This document shows positions 17,424 through 25,309 of a stretch of DNA of 64,000 nt, in pieces. Every line of letters starts with the position of its first letter. The first letter of the stretch is position 1. Source of the DNA: CAJPPJ01 sp963536495 (GTDB taxonomy: Bacteria > Bacillota_I > Bacilli_A > RF39 > UBA660); assembly GCA_963536495.1 (NCBI GenBank), contig CAUTAF010000008.1, forward strand, positions 1 through 64,000, in the 5' to 3' direction. The translations under genes and the position numbers were made by a program. Under the pieces are notes generated by a model, which was not told the DNA's origin, made no database searches, and saw only the letters and a program-made list of their open reading frames with translations.

Positions 17424-17596
17424 GGAAAAAATCACTACTTAGGTAGTGATTTGAAAAAAAGAAATTTTTTTCTAAAAAATATAGAAAATTTTAGAACACA
17501 CAAATTAATAAATTTTTGAAAAAATTTATTAATTATGATTGTGAAATTGAAAAAATATAAAAACATAAATTAATCTGTAAATTAATCTATATGAAC
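17424..17596 (-). ncRNA. Candidate small RNA B (~170 nt)
   Basis: TTGACA (17626-17631), 17 bp, TATTAT (17603-17608) predicts a start near 17596. The RNA holds a long A/U stem (ATTAATAAATTTT with its complement, about 17500-17535) and ends in a good terminator, AATCACTAC (17430-17438) with GTAGTGATT (17443-17451), then a U-run. Its 5' end AAGGCGUUCAUAUAG is the most G/C-rich part of the region. A 43-codon ORF inside lacks a ribosome site and I do not believe it. Confidence 0.55.
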
Positions 17597-17602
17597 GCCT
17601 TA

Positions 17603-17631
17603 ATAATAACATATTTAAGCCATTTTGTCAA
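17603..17631 (-). promoter_or_regulatory. Promoter of small RNA B
   Basis: Perfect TTGACA, 17-bp spacer, TATTAT on the minus strand, starting inside the terminator U-run of small RNA C. Confidence 0.7.
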
Positions 17632-17636
17632 ACAAA

Positions 17637-17735
17637 GAAAAAAAGAGATATTTTTGCAATATTTTGCTTTTACAATATCTCTCTTTTGGCAACCTAGAAA
17701 TTATAGTTAATTTCCAATAGTCAAGTCATCATTTA
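17637..17735 (-). ncRNA. Candidate small RNA C (~100 nt)
   Basis: TTGAAA (17765-17770), 17 bp, TATAAT (17742-17747) predicts a start near 17735. Two stems are visible: GAAATTA/TAATTTC (about 17695-17713) and the terminator AGAGATATT/AATATCTCT (17644-17652 with 17674-17682) with a U-run. The linker carries GGUUGCCAAAAG. No ORF. The promoter overlaps the stop codon of the gene ending at 17767. Confidence 0.58.
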
Positions 17736-17741
17736 TTTTTT

Positions 17742-17770
17742 ATTATATCATATTCAATTTTTACTTTCAA
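17742..17770 (-). promoter_or_regulatory. Promoter of small RNA C
   Basis: TTGAAA, 17-bp spacer, TATAAT on the minus strand. Confidence 0.72.
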
Positions 17771-18285
17771 CTGTTTTCCTCAACATCATCAACTGTTTTC
17801 ATCTTCTTAATTTCTTCTTTTAATTCTTTTAAAATTTTGTGCATTTCTTCTTGTTCTTTAGTTCTTTCATTGTTTTTATTGCCTAAATTTTCATAATCTT
17901 CTTTAATTTTTTTTATGTCTTTTAATTTATTTCTTAAAGTTAAGGTAAAAAATAAATTCCAAACAAATATTCCAAACGCAATAAAGTGATAAGTTCTCAA
18001 AATCACCCATTCATTTTTTATATTTATATTTGCTAAAATATAAACAATACTTATCAGACATATTACTATTGCAATCATATTGAAATATTTTAAAAATTTT
18101 AATTTTATTATTAATTCACTTAGAAAATTTTTGATTAAAACTTCGTAATCATCAAGTTTTTCTTTTAATAAATTAGTTTCCATTTTTTCTTTAAATTTTA
18201 ATGTTTGAAAAATCAAAGAAATTATTATTCCAACCATACATAAGAATAAAGCTATTCCAAATAACATCAAAAACATTTTATTCAC
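17767..18285 (-). CDS. Membrane protein with coiled-coil tail, unknown function
   Basis: 172 residues. Hydrophobic segments at about 5-25, 67-87 and 97-117; the C-terminal 50 residues (from RNKLKDIKKIKEDYENL) form a charged coiled coil. Promoter TTTAAA (18334-18339), 17 bp, TGG-TATAAT (18311-18316) lies directly upstream, so it is monocistronic and is followed by the small-RNA cluster. Resembles the anchor-plus-coiled-coil proteins elsewhere in the window in design only. Confidence 0.72.
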   Translation of the reverse strand: MNKMFLMLFGIALFLCMVGIIISLIFQTLKFKEKMETNLLKEKLDDYEVLIKNFLSELIIKLKFLKYFNMIAIVICLISIVYILANINIKNEWVILRTYHFIAFGIFVWNLFFTLTLRNKLKDIKKIKEDYENLGNKNNERTKEQEEMHKILKELKEEIKKMKTVDDVEENS

Positions 18286-18310
18286 TTCCTTTTTTTAAAA
18301 TTATGTTTAT

Positions 18311-18339
18311 ATTATACCATAAAAACATAAAAATTTAAA
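18311..18339 (-). promoter_or_regulatory. Promoter of the 17767-18285 gene
   Basis: Minus strand: TTTAAA (18334-18339), 17 bp, TGG-TATAAT (18311-18316). Confidence 0.65.
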
Positions 18340-18343
18340 CAAT

Positions 18344-19735
18344 TTATTTATATGGGAATAATTCTATATTTCCATTTGAAAAAATTTCTTTAAAATTTCC
18401 TAAACCTGATTTTTTAAAGGTATATTCTATCTTTTTATTGTCTATTTCTAACAAATCACTATTGATTGCTATTGTATCAATTAATTCATTCTTTCCGAAA
18501 TAATTTTCGTTCACTACCCCCATAAATTTAATAGAATTTGATTGAAAATCTTTTACATATTTTCCTAAGAAATTCATCTTTTCATCAAATAATTCTTCTA
18601 TCATTATAAGAGTGTTTTTCTTGTTCGTTCTTTTATCTTCTAAAGAAATATTTTTCTTATATTTTCCTTTGTTTGTGTATTCGTCAAATAATATAGTATA
18701 AAACATTCTTATGATAGGACTTAATTCAACTATATTTTCTTTATCTACTATGAAATATATGCTAGTAGGTGTTTCACTATTTTCTAGTTCAGATAAGTCT
18801 AATTCATTTTTTCTAGTATTAAATGATATTCTTTCATTACTAAAAATATATAAATCTCTCAAAATTTCATTTTTTATATTTTTTAATTCTTCATCTCCTA
18901 AATCTATAAGTTCTAAATTTTCTTTATAAAATTCAGGAATTTGTCCTTTTTTAATAAGTTCTTCATCATCATTTTTATTGATAAGTTTTATTTTTTCAAA
19001 ATATGCTCTATCTGTTTCATTAAAATATTTATGAGAATTAGAAATTTTAAATTCAGTTGATATGCTTATCCCTTTGACTTTTCCAAAACTTCTAATATAA
19101 TCTAAAATAGTTTTAAAATTAATATCCAAATCCAATTCTTTTATTCTTATTTCAAAATAAAATTGCTTTATTACAGCTGATAGAAATTTAACTTTATTTG
19201 TTCTTTCTGTTTCACCTAAACAATTCATTACTAAGACATCTGTAAAATCCTTTATATTTTCTAAATTCAAATAACTTAGAGGATTAAAGCATATACTATC
19301 AGTTTCATATAAGTCAATTTTTTTGACATTACTTTGGAAACATAATTTTCTATATTTCCCTGTATTTTTATATAGATTACCATTTACATCAAAGACTATT
19401 ACATCTTCTAAATAATTTTTTAATACAGGATAGTAAAAATCATTGTATTTATCTCCGTTTTCTTTTATTTGCACTAATGTAGGTCTATCATTTCTCAAAC
19501 AATTTTCATAAAAATCTTTTTTTTCTTTCATTCCTATCTCCTTTTCAAATCCTAACAAATTATTTGGTGTTGTATTTAAAATTTCAGAAATTTTTAATAA
19601 CTTAGATAAAGGTACTTCAATTTCTCCACTTTCATATTTAAAATAAGTTATTTTCTTTACCTCTAACAAATCAGCCATTTCTTGTTGTGAATACCCTTTT
19701 ACTTTTCTTAAACCTTTTATTTTTTGTCCTAACAT
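18344..19735 (-). CDS. XRE-family HTH fused to a degenerate VirD4/TraG coupling-protein domain
   Basis: 463 residues from the ATG at 19735 (AAAGGAAGTTGAAA before it). Residues 1-60 are a clear XRE helix-turn-helix (LRKVKGYSQQEMADLLEVKK, then YESGEIEVPLSKLLKISEIL). Residues ~85-190 align with the coupling protein around and after its P-loop (DVIVFDVNGNLYKNTGKYRK against SVFVLDIKGENYQLTSGFRK; ICFNPLSYL against CKYNPMNEI). Residues ~325-440 match its Walker B region (PTSIYFIVDKENIVELSPII; TLIMIEELFDEK against LLFVLDEFPALG). Walker A is gone. It should bind DNA, with the VirD4-like part as sensor, oligomerisation or interaction domain. Probably autoregulated through the repeats at 19818-19862. 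Confidence 0.75.
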   Translation of the reverse strand: MLGQKIKGLRKVKGYSQQEMADLLEVKKITYFKYESGEIEVPLSKLLKISEILNTTPNNLLGFEKEIGMKEKKDFYENCLRNDRPTLVQIKENGDKYNDFYYPVLKNYLEDVIVFDVNGNLYKNTGKYRKLCFQSNVKKIDLYETDSICFNPLSYLNLENIKDFTDVLVMNCLGETERTNKVKFLSAVIKQFYFEIRIKELDLDINFKTILDYIRSFGKVKGISISTEFKISNSHKYFNETDRAYFEKIKLINKNDDEELIKKGQIPEFYKENLELIDLGDEELKNIKNEILRDLYIFSNERISFNTRKNELDLSELENSETPTSIYFIVDKENIVELSPIIRMFYTILFDEYTNKGKYKKNISLEDKRTNKKNTLIMIEELFDEKMNFLGKYVKDFQSNSIKFMGVVNENYFGKNELIDTIAINSDLLEIDNKKIEYTFKKSGLGNFKEIFSNGNIELFPYK

Positions 19736-19783
19736 TTTCAACTTCCTTTCTTTTTTTATTTATAATAATCAATTTCATAACTT

Positions 19784-19812
19784 ATTATAGACAATTTTTT
19801 TGAAAATGTCAA
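19784..19812 (-). promoter_or_regulatory. Promoter of the HTH-VirD4 fusion gene
   Basis: Minus strand: perfect TTGACA (19807-19812), 17 bp, perfect TATAAT (19784-19789). Confidence 0.85.
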
Positions 19813-19817
19813 ATAAA

Positions 19818-19862
19818 TTATATTTAAAATATTAATTTATTTAAGAGTTATATTTAAAATAT
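19818..19862. promoter_or_regulatory. Direct-repeat operator candidate
   Basis: The 15-mer TTATATTTAAAATAT occurs at 19818-19832 and again at 19848-19862, exactly 30 bp apart (three helical turns), starting 5 bp upstream of the -35 box of the HTH-VirD4 gene. Each copy contains the palindrome ATATTTAAAATAT. A likely binding site for the protein encoded next door. Confidence 0.55.
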
Positions 19863-19893
19863 AATTAATGAAGTAATTCTAGTAAAATAACAT

Positions 19894-19927
19894 AAAAAAA
19901 AGGAAGTTTTTACTACTTCCTTTTTAT
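19894..19927. terminator. Terminator of the 23591-19953 operon (bidirectional)
   Basis: AAAAGGAAG (ends 19906) pairs with CTTCCTTTT (from 19916); A and T runs flank it on both sides. It lies about 25 bp after the last stop codon. Confidence 0.82.
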
Positions 19928-19952
19928 TTAAAATATATTTATTTAAAAAATT

Positions 19953-20774
19953 TTATTTAAAAATCTCATTTATCTTTTTTTGAACCTCAACCTGTTTATT
20001 TTTTTCAGTTTCTAATATAATTTCTAATTCAAAATTGTGAAATGCAAAAATCTTTTTTTCTTTACCCTCATTTATTATACAAGACTTTTCTATATCGGTA
20101 AAATTAGCCATTAACTTTTCTCCGATATTTTTTGTGATAACTTTTTCAAAATATTCTATTTTATCTGAATTTACTCTTAATTTATATAATAACATTTCTT
20201 CTAGCAATCTATAATGCCATTCTCTTTCATTATAAATCAAACAGAAAATGTTACCTAAACTTCTAAGATTATGATTTTCTTTCTTTAAAAATTCAACTAC
20301 ACCTTTATCATAACATATTTCAACTAACATTTTAAACTGTTTTCCTGTTTCTTCTAAGTTATAGACTTTTGATAAGAACTTTTGTCTTTGCTCACTTCTC
20401 CACATTTGAAAGTATACTTCTCCGTTATTTGCAACAGTTTTCTTTTCTGTTCTTTTTAAAATAAGAGTTACTTCTCTTCTTAATTTTTTGAAAACATCAT
20501 CTGCTAGTTCCATTCTAACTCTTAGAGTTTCCATTAAGTTAAAATATTCTTTTTTATCTAGTGCATATACACCATATAATGTTAGAAACAGTTCATCAAA
20601 TTCTTTTTGTAATTCATCAGTATATTCTCCTAAGTCATCTTTGTGTACAAAAAACTTATTAAAAAGAGTTTCAATAGTATAAACTTTATATAAATCAGGA
20701 ATAAATTTTATTTTAAGTATATCTCCTATTTTTTTAAGTTCTTCTATTTCTTTGAAATCAAAATCATTTTGCAT
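19953..20774 (-). CDS. Unknown protein, four-member paralogue family (copy 1)
   Basis: 273 residues from the ATG at 20774 (GGGAGAAAAA ribosome site; an upstream TTG would overlap the previous gene). Shared with the copies at 21662, 22641 and 23707: an N-terminal EELKKxG/F[I]P block, then a region predicting all-helical structure with LYxVxxxEYxxL, KVYN[L/V]xx, and xxLRSLGNIFCLIYNERxxHY. Soluble. The recurrence of copies beside VirD4-like proteins hints at a functional link. Family not recognised. Confidence 0.7.
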   Translation of the reverse strand: MQNDFDFKEIEELKKIGDILKIKFIPDLYKVYTIETLFNKFFVHKDDLGEYTDELQKEFDELFLTLYGVYALDKKEYFNLMETLRVRMELADDVFKKLRREVTLILKRTEKKTVANNGEVYFQMWRSEQRQKFLSKVYNLEETGKQFKMLVEICYDKGVVEFLKKENHNLRSLGNIFCLIYNEREWHYRLLEEMLLYKLRVNSDKIEYFEKVITKNIGEKLMANFTDIEKSCIINEGKEKKIFAFHNFELEIILETEKNKQVEVQKKINEIFK

Positions 20775-20787
20775 TTTTTCTCCCATA

Positions 20788-21573
20788 TTATAATTCTTTT
20801 GCAAATATATCCGTTCTAAAAGTTTCTATTTCCATTTCTTCTTTTCCAATATATTCAAATCTTTTATTATAGTCATCATCAACTATATCTAATTTTTCTA
20901 TCTTTTTACCTAAATTCTTCATATATTTGTAAACGAAATATCTTTTTTCATTTCTTTCTTCAAACCCTATTTCTAAGACATCTACCTCACTTATTCCTAA
21001 TTTCATTGCCATAGAAATAGCTTGAAATTTCATTAAAAATTGATTGTTGCCATTATCTAATATATAAGGATAGATATTCTTATTATATTCTAAAAAAGCA
21101 CCACATTCATCAAATACAGTCAGACAATCTTTACCACTTTCTCTTACTTTATCAAGTAAAAAATCTACTATTCTTTTTTTAATACATAAATTAAACATTC
21201 TTATATCTTCTATATTTACATATATAATGAACTTATCTTTCTTTAAAGTTTCATCTATATCAGAATAATATAATCCTTTATTATCATCTGTAACATTATC
21301 TAAATCAAATTTATGTATATAATACCCTTGTTCTTTTTTATCTTCTTTAGTTTTATGATATGTTTCACTTTTTAAATCAATTACTATCAAATTTTTCTTA
21401 TCTTCTGATATGATAGTAGGTATTGCTATCTTAGTGGTAAAACCCATTCTAGTACGAAAAGACGCTATCAAATTTGTTTTATCATTCTTTTCTACATAAA
21501 CTTTTCCGTCCTCAACCTTTAAATTTTTGTAATCATTCTTATTTGTTCCTAAATTTCCTAATAATATTTTCAT
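20788..21573 (-). CDS. VirD4/T4CP-like protein without P-loop
   Basis: 261 residues. MKILLGNLG, LIASFRTRMGFTTKIAIPTI (about 35-54) and NLIVIDLKSETYHKTKEDKK (about 60-80) align with MENLLLG, ILVGAPTRTGKGVSLIIPTL and SVFVLDIKGENYQLTSGFRK of the coupling protein. The GKG of the P-loop is replaced by GFT. CLTVFDECGAFLEY near residue 145 resembles the Walker B motif LLFVLDEFPALG with its acidic pair kept. No membrane anchor. It lies between members of the four-copy family in one operon; a cytoplasmic VirD4 mimic is the best description. Confidence 0.7.
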   Translation of the reverse strand: MKILLGNLGTNKNDYKNLKVEDGKVYVEKNDKTNLIASFRTRMGFTTKIAIPTIISEDKKNLIVIDLKSETYHKTKEDKKEQGYYIHKFDLDNVTDDNKGLYYSDIDETLKKDKFIIYVNIEDIRMFNLCIKKRIVDFLLDKVRESGKDCLTVFDECGAFLEYNKNIYPYILDNGNNQFLMKFQAISMAMKLGISEVDVLEIGFEERNEKRYFVYKYMKNLGKKIEKLDIVDDDYNKRFEYIGKEEMEIETFRTDIFAKEL

Positions 21574-21661
21574 AAATTCCTCCTATTATTTTTAAAATTT
21601 AATTAATCCATTTCCTCTTTACCTTTTTCTGTTTCAACAGTTATTACAACATCAACATTTT

Positions 21662-22375
21662 TCAAAAGAAAAAAATTTTATAGTCTTTGCAATATTGTAT
21701 AAGTTCTAATTTTTCACTTTTTTCTAAATTGTCAGCTATGTATTTTCTAAAATTATTTAAAATATTTTTTTCAAAATCATCTATTTTTTTTAATTCTTTT
21801 TCTCTGTTTTCTGTTATTATTTCACTTTTAAGTATATCTATTAAGTTTTTGTATTGATTAGGTCTTTCATCATTAATTAAACAAAAAATAGTCGCTATAT
21901 TTCTCAAATCATTATTTTCTTCTTTTAAAATTTCTTCCACACGATTTTCAGAAAAAAAGTTTATAACTTTCTTTAAGTGTTCAATGGTATTCTCAACATT
22001 ATAAGTTGTACTTAATAGTCCTATTCTAAAATTCTTTTCTAATTCTTCTTTTTGTTGTTCAGATTTTATAAGGTTTTTCAAGGTTTCTTCTATTTCATTT
22101 TTTAAGGTATCTCTAAATGAATTGAAATTATTATCGTCTAAATCAAGTCTTGTCTTCAATTCTGATATTACTTTATCATATTCGTCTTTTCTAACTGAAT
22201 ATAAACTCATAAGCAAACTAAACATTATATCAAATAGTCTTTGACTTTCATCATTAATTTCTTGTTTGTCGTTTAAAATGAATTTTTTAACAAACATTTC
22301 AATATCATCAATATAATAGTTTTCAGGAATAATTTTAACATTTAATTCTTTTAATTTTTCTAAATTGTTTTTCAT
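21662..22375 (-). CDS. Unknown protein, four-member paralogue family (copy 2)
   Basis: 237 residues, helical, soluble. NDLRNIATIFCLINDERPNQ (about 170-190) corresponds to HNLRSLGNIFCLIYNEREWH in copy 1, and TTYNVENTIEHLKKVI to the KVYNLEE stretch. It ends abruptly in YKIFFF, shorter than the other copies, which have a further beta segment there. The 88-bp gap to the next gene holds the remnant of an Ile/Thr-rich frame, so a C-terminal truncation is possible. Confidence 0.68.
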   Translation of the reverse strand: MKNNLEKLKELNVKIIPENYYIDDIEMFVKKFILNDKQEINDESQRLFDIMFSLLMSLYSVRKDEYDKVISELKTRLDLDDNNFNSFRDTLKNEIEETLKNLIKSEQQKEELEKNFRIGLLSTTYNVENTIEHLKKVINFFSENRVEEILKEENNDLRNIATIFCLINDERPNQYKNLIDILKSEIITENREKELKKIDDFEKNILNNFRKYIADNLEKSEKLELIQYCKDYKIFFF

Positions 22376-22396
22376 TATATCTCCCTTACTGTATTT

Positions 22397-22621
22397 TTAA
22401 AATTTAATTAATCCATTAACAAGTGCCATTTCTTTTCTTCTTTCTATTTCATTTAATGTTACTCTTGCATAAGGTAGCCATTCTTCGTTACAGTTAAGTA
22501 CAAGCATAGTTGCACTCTCTATAAGATTATCATATTTTTCTAAGCTATTTGCTTTTCCCATAAATTCTCTTAAAGTCTTTATTTCTAATTTATAGTCTAT
22601 TTGATTTTCCTCAAAAGTCAT
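22397..22621 (-). CDS. Small unknown protein
   Basis: 74 residues from the ATG at 22621 (AGAGGAAGTGATTGAA ribosome site). Helical, charged, with CNEEWLPYARVTLNEIERRK near the middle. Sits between copies 2 and 3 of the four-member family in the same operon. Confidence 0.6.
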   Translation of the reverse strand: MTFEENQIDYKLEIKTLREFMGKANSLEKYDNLIESATMLVLNCNEEWLPYARVTLNEIERRKEMALVNGLIKF

Positions 22622-22640
22622 TTCAATCACTTCCTCTTAA

Positions 22641-23591
22641 TTACATCTTCCCTTTGAAGAAAAGATTACTTATATTGAAATCTTCAATAAATTTATTAAA
22701 ATTATTATCTTCAACAGGAGTTGCTTTTTTATCCACAACAACGCTCACTTCACATTCATTGAATGTAAAAATTTCGTGTTTTTTTCCTAAATATACTAAT
22801 TCCATTTTTTTATGTTCGTTATAAAAACTTAACATAGGGGGAGATACTCTTTTTAAAACATCTTCAAAATAATCTAATATTTTTTTCTCTACTTTCTTTT
22901 CTTTTTCAAGTATCTTTATAAGGTTTCTATAATGTAATGGTTTTTCGCCATACACAAGACAAGTTGCCATAAAGACTTCATTTAGTTTAATATTCTTTTT
23001 CTTTAAAAGAGTTTGTAAACTTCCTGAATAAAGCAATTTTATGATTTTATCTAAATAATCAATGTATTTATCTACATTATATATTTTTGATAGGACTTCT
23101 TTTCTCATATCCTTTTTGATTTTTGATAATTCTTTTTCATCAGGATATGCCTCATTCACTTTTAATTCTATCATATTATTAAAACTTTGTACAAATTCTT
23201 CATCTAATTTAAGATTTTCTTTTAGAACATTTAATAAGAAATCATATTCTGCTTTGAAAAGCAAGTATAACATTCCAAAAGAAAAAATAAAATCATTCAT
23301 TTTTTTGTTGTTTTCTTTGACTGTTAAATCAATTTCTCCTAATATAAAAGTTTGAAAAAACTCTTCCATTTCTTGATATGAATAAACATCAGGGATAAAA
23401 TTGATTTTTACTACTTGTCCTAATTTTTTTATTTCTTCAAAAGATAAGTTTTCATCTATTTTTTTATTGTTATCTGTCATAACATTTATCGGTACATCTT
23501 GCTTTAACATATCTTGTTCTGAAATGTTCTTATTGGAGTTTTCTTTGATAATACTATTTTTAACATTCTTAAACATCATCTTATTTTTCAC
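22641..23591 (-). CDS. Unknown protein, four-member paralogue family (copy 3)
   Basis: 316 residues if the GTG at 23591 is used (AAGGAG 10 bp before it); an ATG pair follows at 23579. It has an extra ~40-residue polar N-terminus. The family core is clear: VKINFIPDVYSYQEMEEFFQ, then LNEVFMATCLVYGEKPLHYR in the position of the FCLIYNER block. First gene of the operon 23591-19953. Confidence 0.7.
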   Translation of the reverse strand: MKNKMMFKNVKNSIIKENSNKNISEQDMLKQDVPINVMTDNNKKIDENLSFEEIKKLGQVVKINFIPDVYSYQEMEEFFQTFILGEIDLTVKENNKKMNDFIFSFGMLYLLFKAEYDFLLNVLKENLKLDEEFVQSFNNMIELKVNEAYPDEKELSKIKKDMRKEVLSKIYNVDKYIDYLDKIIKLLYSGSLQTLLKKKNIKLNEVFMATCLVYGEKPLHYRNLIKILEKEKKVEKKILDYFEDVLKRVSPPMLSFYNEHKKMELVYLGKKHEIFTFNECEVSVVVDKKATPVEDNNFNKFIEDFNISNLFFKGKM

Positions 23592-23662
23592 ATTTTTTCA
23601 TCTCCTTATTCATTTAATTTTCTGTATAATTTTTCTTTGTTTAATCTTCGTTTTATACTTAT

Positions 23663-23692
23663 ATTATACCATATAGAATGTATAATTGTCAA
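23663..23692 (-). promoter_or_regulatory. Promoter of the 23591-19953 operon
   Basis: Minus strand: perfect TTGACA (23687-23692), 18 bp, TGG-TATAAT (23663-23668). Confidence 0.78.
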
Positions 23693-23706
23693 TTTGGAAC
23701 TACCAA

Positions 23707-24492
23707 TTATACAGCAAGATAATCACGAACCATATCTATTGTTAATAAAACATCTTTACTAAATATTTGATACTCATTTCTACCTTTTTTAGCAAGTTTA
23801 TATCTTTGTATTTCATTTAATTTTTCTATTTCTTTATATCCTATGTTTTTTATGATATTTTCTTTGAAAAAGTCAACTTTTTCTTTATTTACTTCAGGTA
23901 ATTCAAGTGAAAATAATTCAAGTAAATTATCAAAATGGAAAGGTCTTTCAAAAGAAATAAAACTAAACATATTTGTTAAGAATATAGTCTTTTCATCACT
24001 TTCTTTCACAAAATTATCTACACCTTTATCATAAGCTGTTTCTATAAGAGTTTTTAAATATCCAAAACAAGTATCTACATTGTAAGTTAAATCTAATAAA
24101 TCTCTTAACATTTTCTTTTTTAATACTTCTAATTCTTTATCTGAACTAGCCATTTCATTTAGAGCATTTTTAATGGCTTTCTCTAATACAAAGTGAAGTT
24201 TTATCTTTTTTCTAATAGATATTCCTGCTATTTTTTTGATGATTTTGTCATATATTTCTTTTCTTGCAACATATAAACTCATTAATAAGCTAAACATTGC
24301 ATTGAAAAATTCTTGGTCTTCACTTGTTAAATTATTTCTTTCTTTCAATATGAAATTATCTATAAAAATTCTTATTTCATTTATATCAAAACTTTCAGGA
24401 ATACTAAAAAATAAATACCCTGATTTTTTTAATTCATCTATCTCTTTTAAGTGTTTTAAATCTTTTTCATTCATTTCTATAATGTCTTTCAT
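23707..24492 (-). CDS. Unknown protein, four-member paralogue family (copy 4)
   Basis: 261 residues from the ATG at 24492 (AAGGAGTGATTTTT ribosome site; an in-frame GTG lies upstream). Family features: GYLFFSIPESFDINEIRIFI at the N-terminus, SLLMSLYVARKEIYDKII, LTYNVDTCFGYLKTLIETAY, and TNMFSFISFERPFHFDNLLE in the place of the CLIYNER block. It has its own promoter and is separated from copy 3 by the operon promoter. Confidence 0.7.
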   Translation of the reverse strand: MKDIIEMNEKDLKHLKEIDELKKSGYLFFSIPESFDINEIRIFIDNFILKERNNLTSEDQEFFNAMFSLLMSLYVARKEIYDKIIKKIAGISIRKKIKLHFVLEKAIKNALNEMASSDKELEVLKKKMLRDLLDLTYNVDTCFGYLKTLIETAYDKGVDNFVKESDEKTIFLTNMFSFISFERPFHFDNLLELFSLELPEVNKEKVDFFKENIIKNIGYKEIEKLNEIQRYKLAKKGRNEYQIFSKDVLLTIDMVRDYLAV

Positions 24493-24543
24493 AAAAATCA
24501 CTCCTTATTTAAGTTAAAATGTTTTTTTTCTTTTGGTAGTTAT

Positions 24544-24572
24544 ATTATACCATAATATATATATTATGTCAA
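24544..24572 (-). promoter_or_regulatory. Promoter of copy 4
   Basis: Minus strand: perfect TTGACA (24567-24572), 17 bp, TGG-TATAAT (24544-24549). Confidence 0.85.
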
Positions 24573-24583
24573 TATAATAAAAC

Positions 24584-24608
24584 AAAAAGGACAATAAAGT
24601 CCTTTTAT
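24584..24608 (-). terminator. Terminator of the 29658-24613 operon
   Basis: AAAAGGAC (24585-24592) pairs with GTCCTTTT (24599-24606) a few bases after the last stop codon; U-rich tail on the minus strand. Confidence 0.72.
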
Positions 24609-24612
24609 TTTT

Positions 24613-25296
24613 TTAATCCTTTTCAAAAAAATAATTTTCAATTTCTATTTTAGTTTTTTCTTTTTCTTTAATCTTTTTTTCTTCTTTATCTTCTGCAACA
24701 ACTTCTTTTAAAATTTCTTTTACATTACTTTTTAAAATCTTTTTCATATATTCTTCCTGTATTTCTTTTTGGACTTCCTTATTACTTAACATTTTTATAT
24801 ATAGTTTTCTAGGAGTTATGTTACCTGTTTTAATCCAATTTTTAAATGTTTCAAAATCTTTAGAATAGTGTTTCTCAAATATTTCCTTATAGATTTCTTT
24901 TGTTTTTTCTTTGAAAAAACCTTTTTTTTCAAAAAAATCAAGTATTTCTTGATTTTCAGAAAAACCACTTTTTCCCATTATTTCATTTAGTGTTTCTTCT
25001 ATTATTTCTTTCATCTTCTCTTTTGGAAATACAAAATTAAGTATTTGTAAAAATAAATATGTAATTAAAACTATTCCTAAGAACAAAATACAAAGTATTA
25101 AAAGTGTAACTTCCATTTTTCCAACTTCTAATGGAAGTTTTTCAAAAGGAACTTCAACCAAAAGCTGGTGTGCTTTTCTTAATTGAAATAAAACAGCAAA
25201 AGCAATTAGTGAAAATTTAATAATTGGAATTATTGGGAATAAAGGAATAATTTTCCAGTATATTATTTCTCTTTTAAAATTTATCATTTTTTTCAT
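24613..25296 (-). CDS. Membrane protein, tandem triplicate (copy 1)
   Basis: 227 residues. Two hydrophobic segments (about 15-37 and 63-90) precede a ~130-residue cytoplasmic part. The copies at 25310 and 26005 share the layout and the block KNWIKTGNITPRKLYIKMLSN / KQWIKWQEITIKELYIKLLEN, followed by K[E/D][V/L]Q+[E/D]I and a Lys/Glu-rich tail. GGAGAAAAAAT precedes the ATG. Function unknown. Confidence 0.73.
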   Translation of the reverse strand: MKKMINFKREIIYWKIIPLFPIIPIIKFSLIAFAVLFQLRKAHQLLVEVPFEKLPLEVGKMEVTLLILCILFLGIVLITYLFLQILNFVFPKEKMKEIIEETLNEIMGKSGFSENQEILDFFEKKGFFKEKTKEIYKEIFEKHYSKDFETFKNWIKTGNITPRKLYIKMLSNKEVQKEIQEEYMKKILKSNVKEILKEVVAEDKEEKKIKEKEKTKIEIENYFFEKD

Positions 25297-25309
25297 ATTT
25301 TTTCTCCTT

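Noticed and set aside
17430..17562. 43-codon hydrophobic ORF (minus strand) inside candidate small RNA B
   Set aside because: No ribosome site before its ATG, it runs through the terminator stem, and T-rich sequence yields such frames by chance.
24585..24606. GGACAATAAAGTCC as a fourth copy of the shared operator
   Set aside because: It is centred 23.5 bp, not 14.5 bp, from the -35 box and sits in a terminator position directly after a stop codon.
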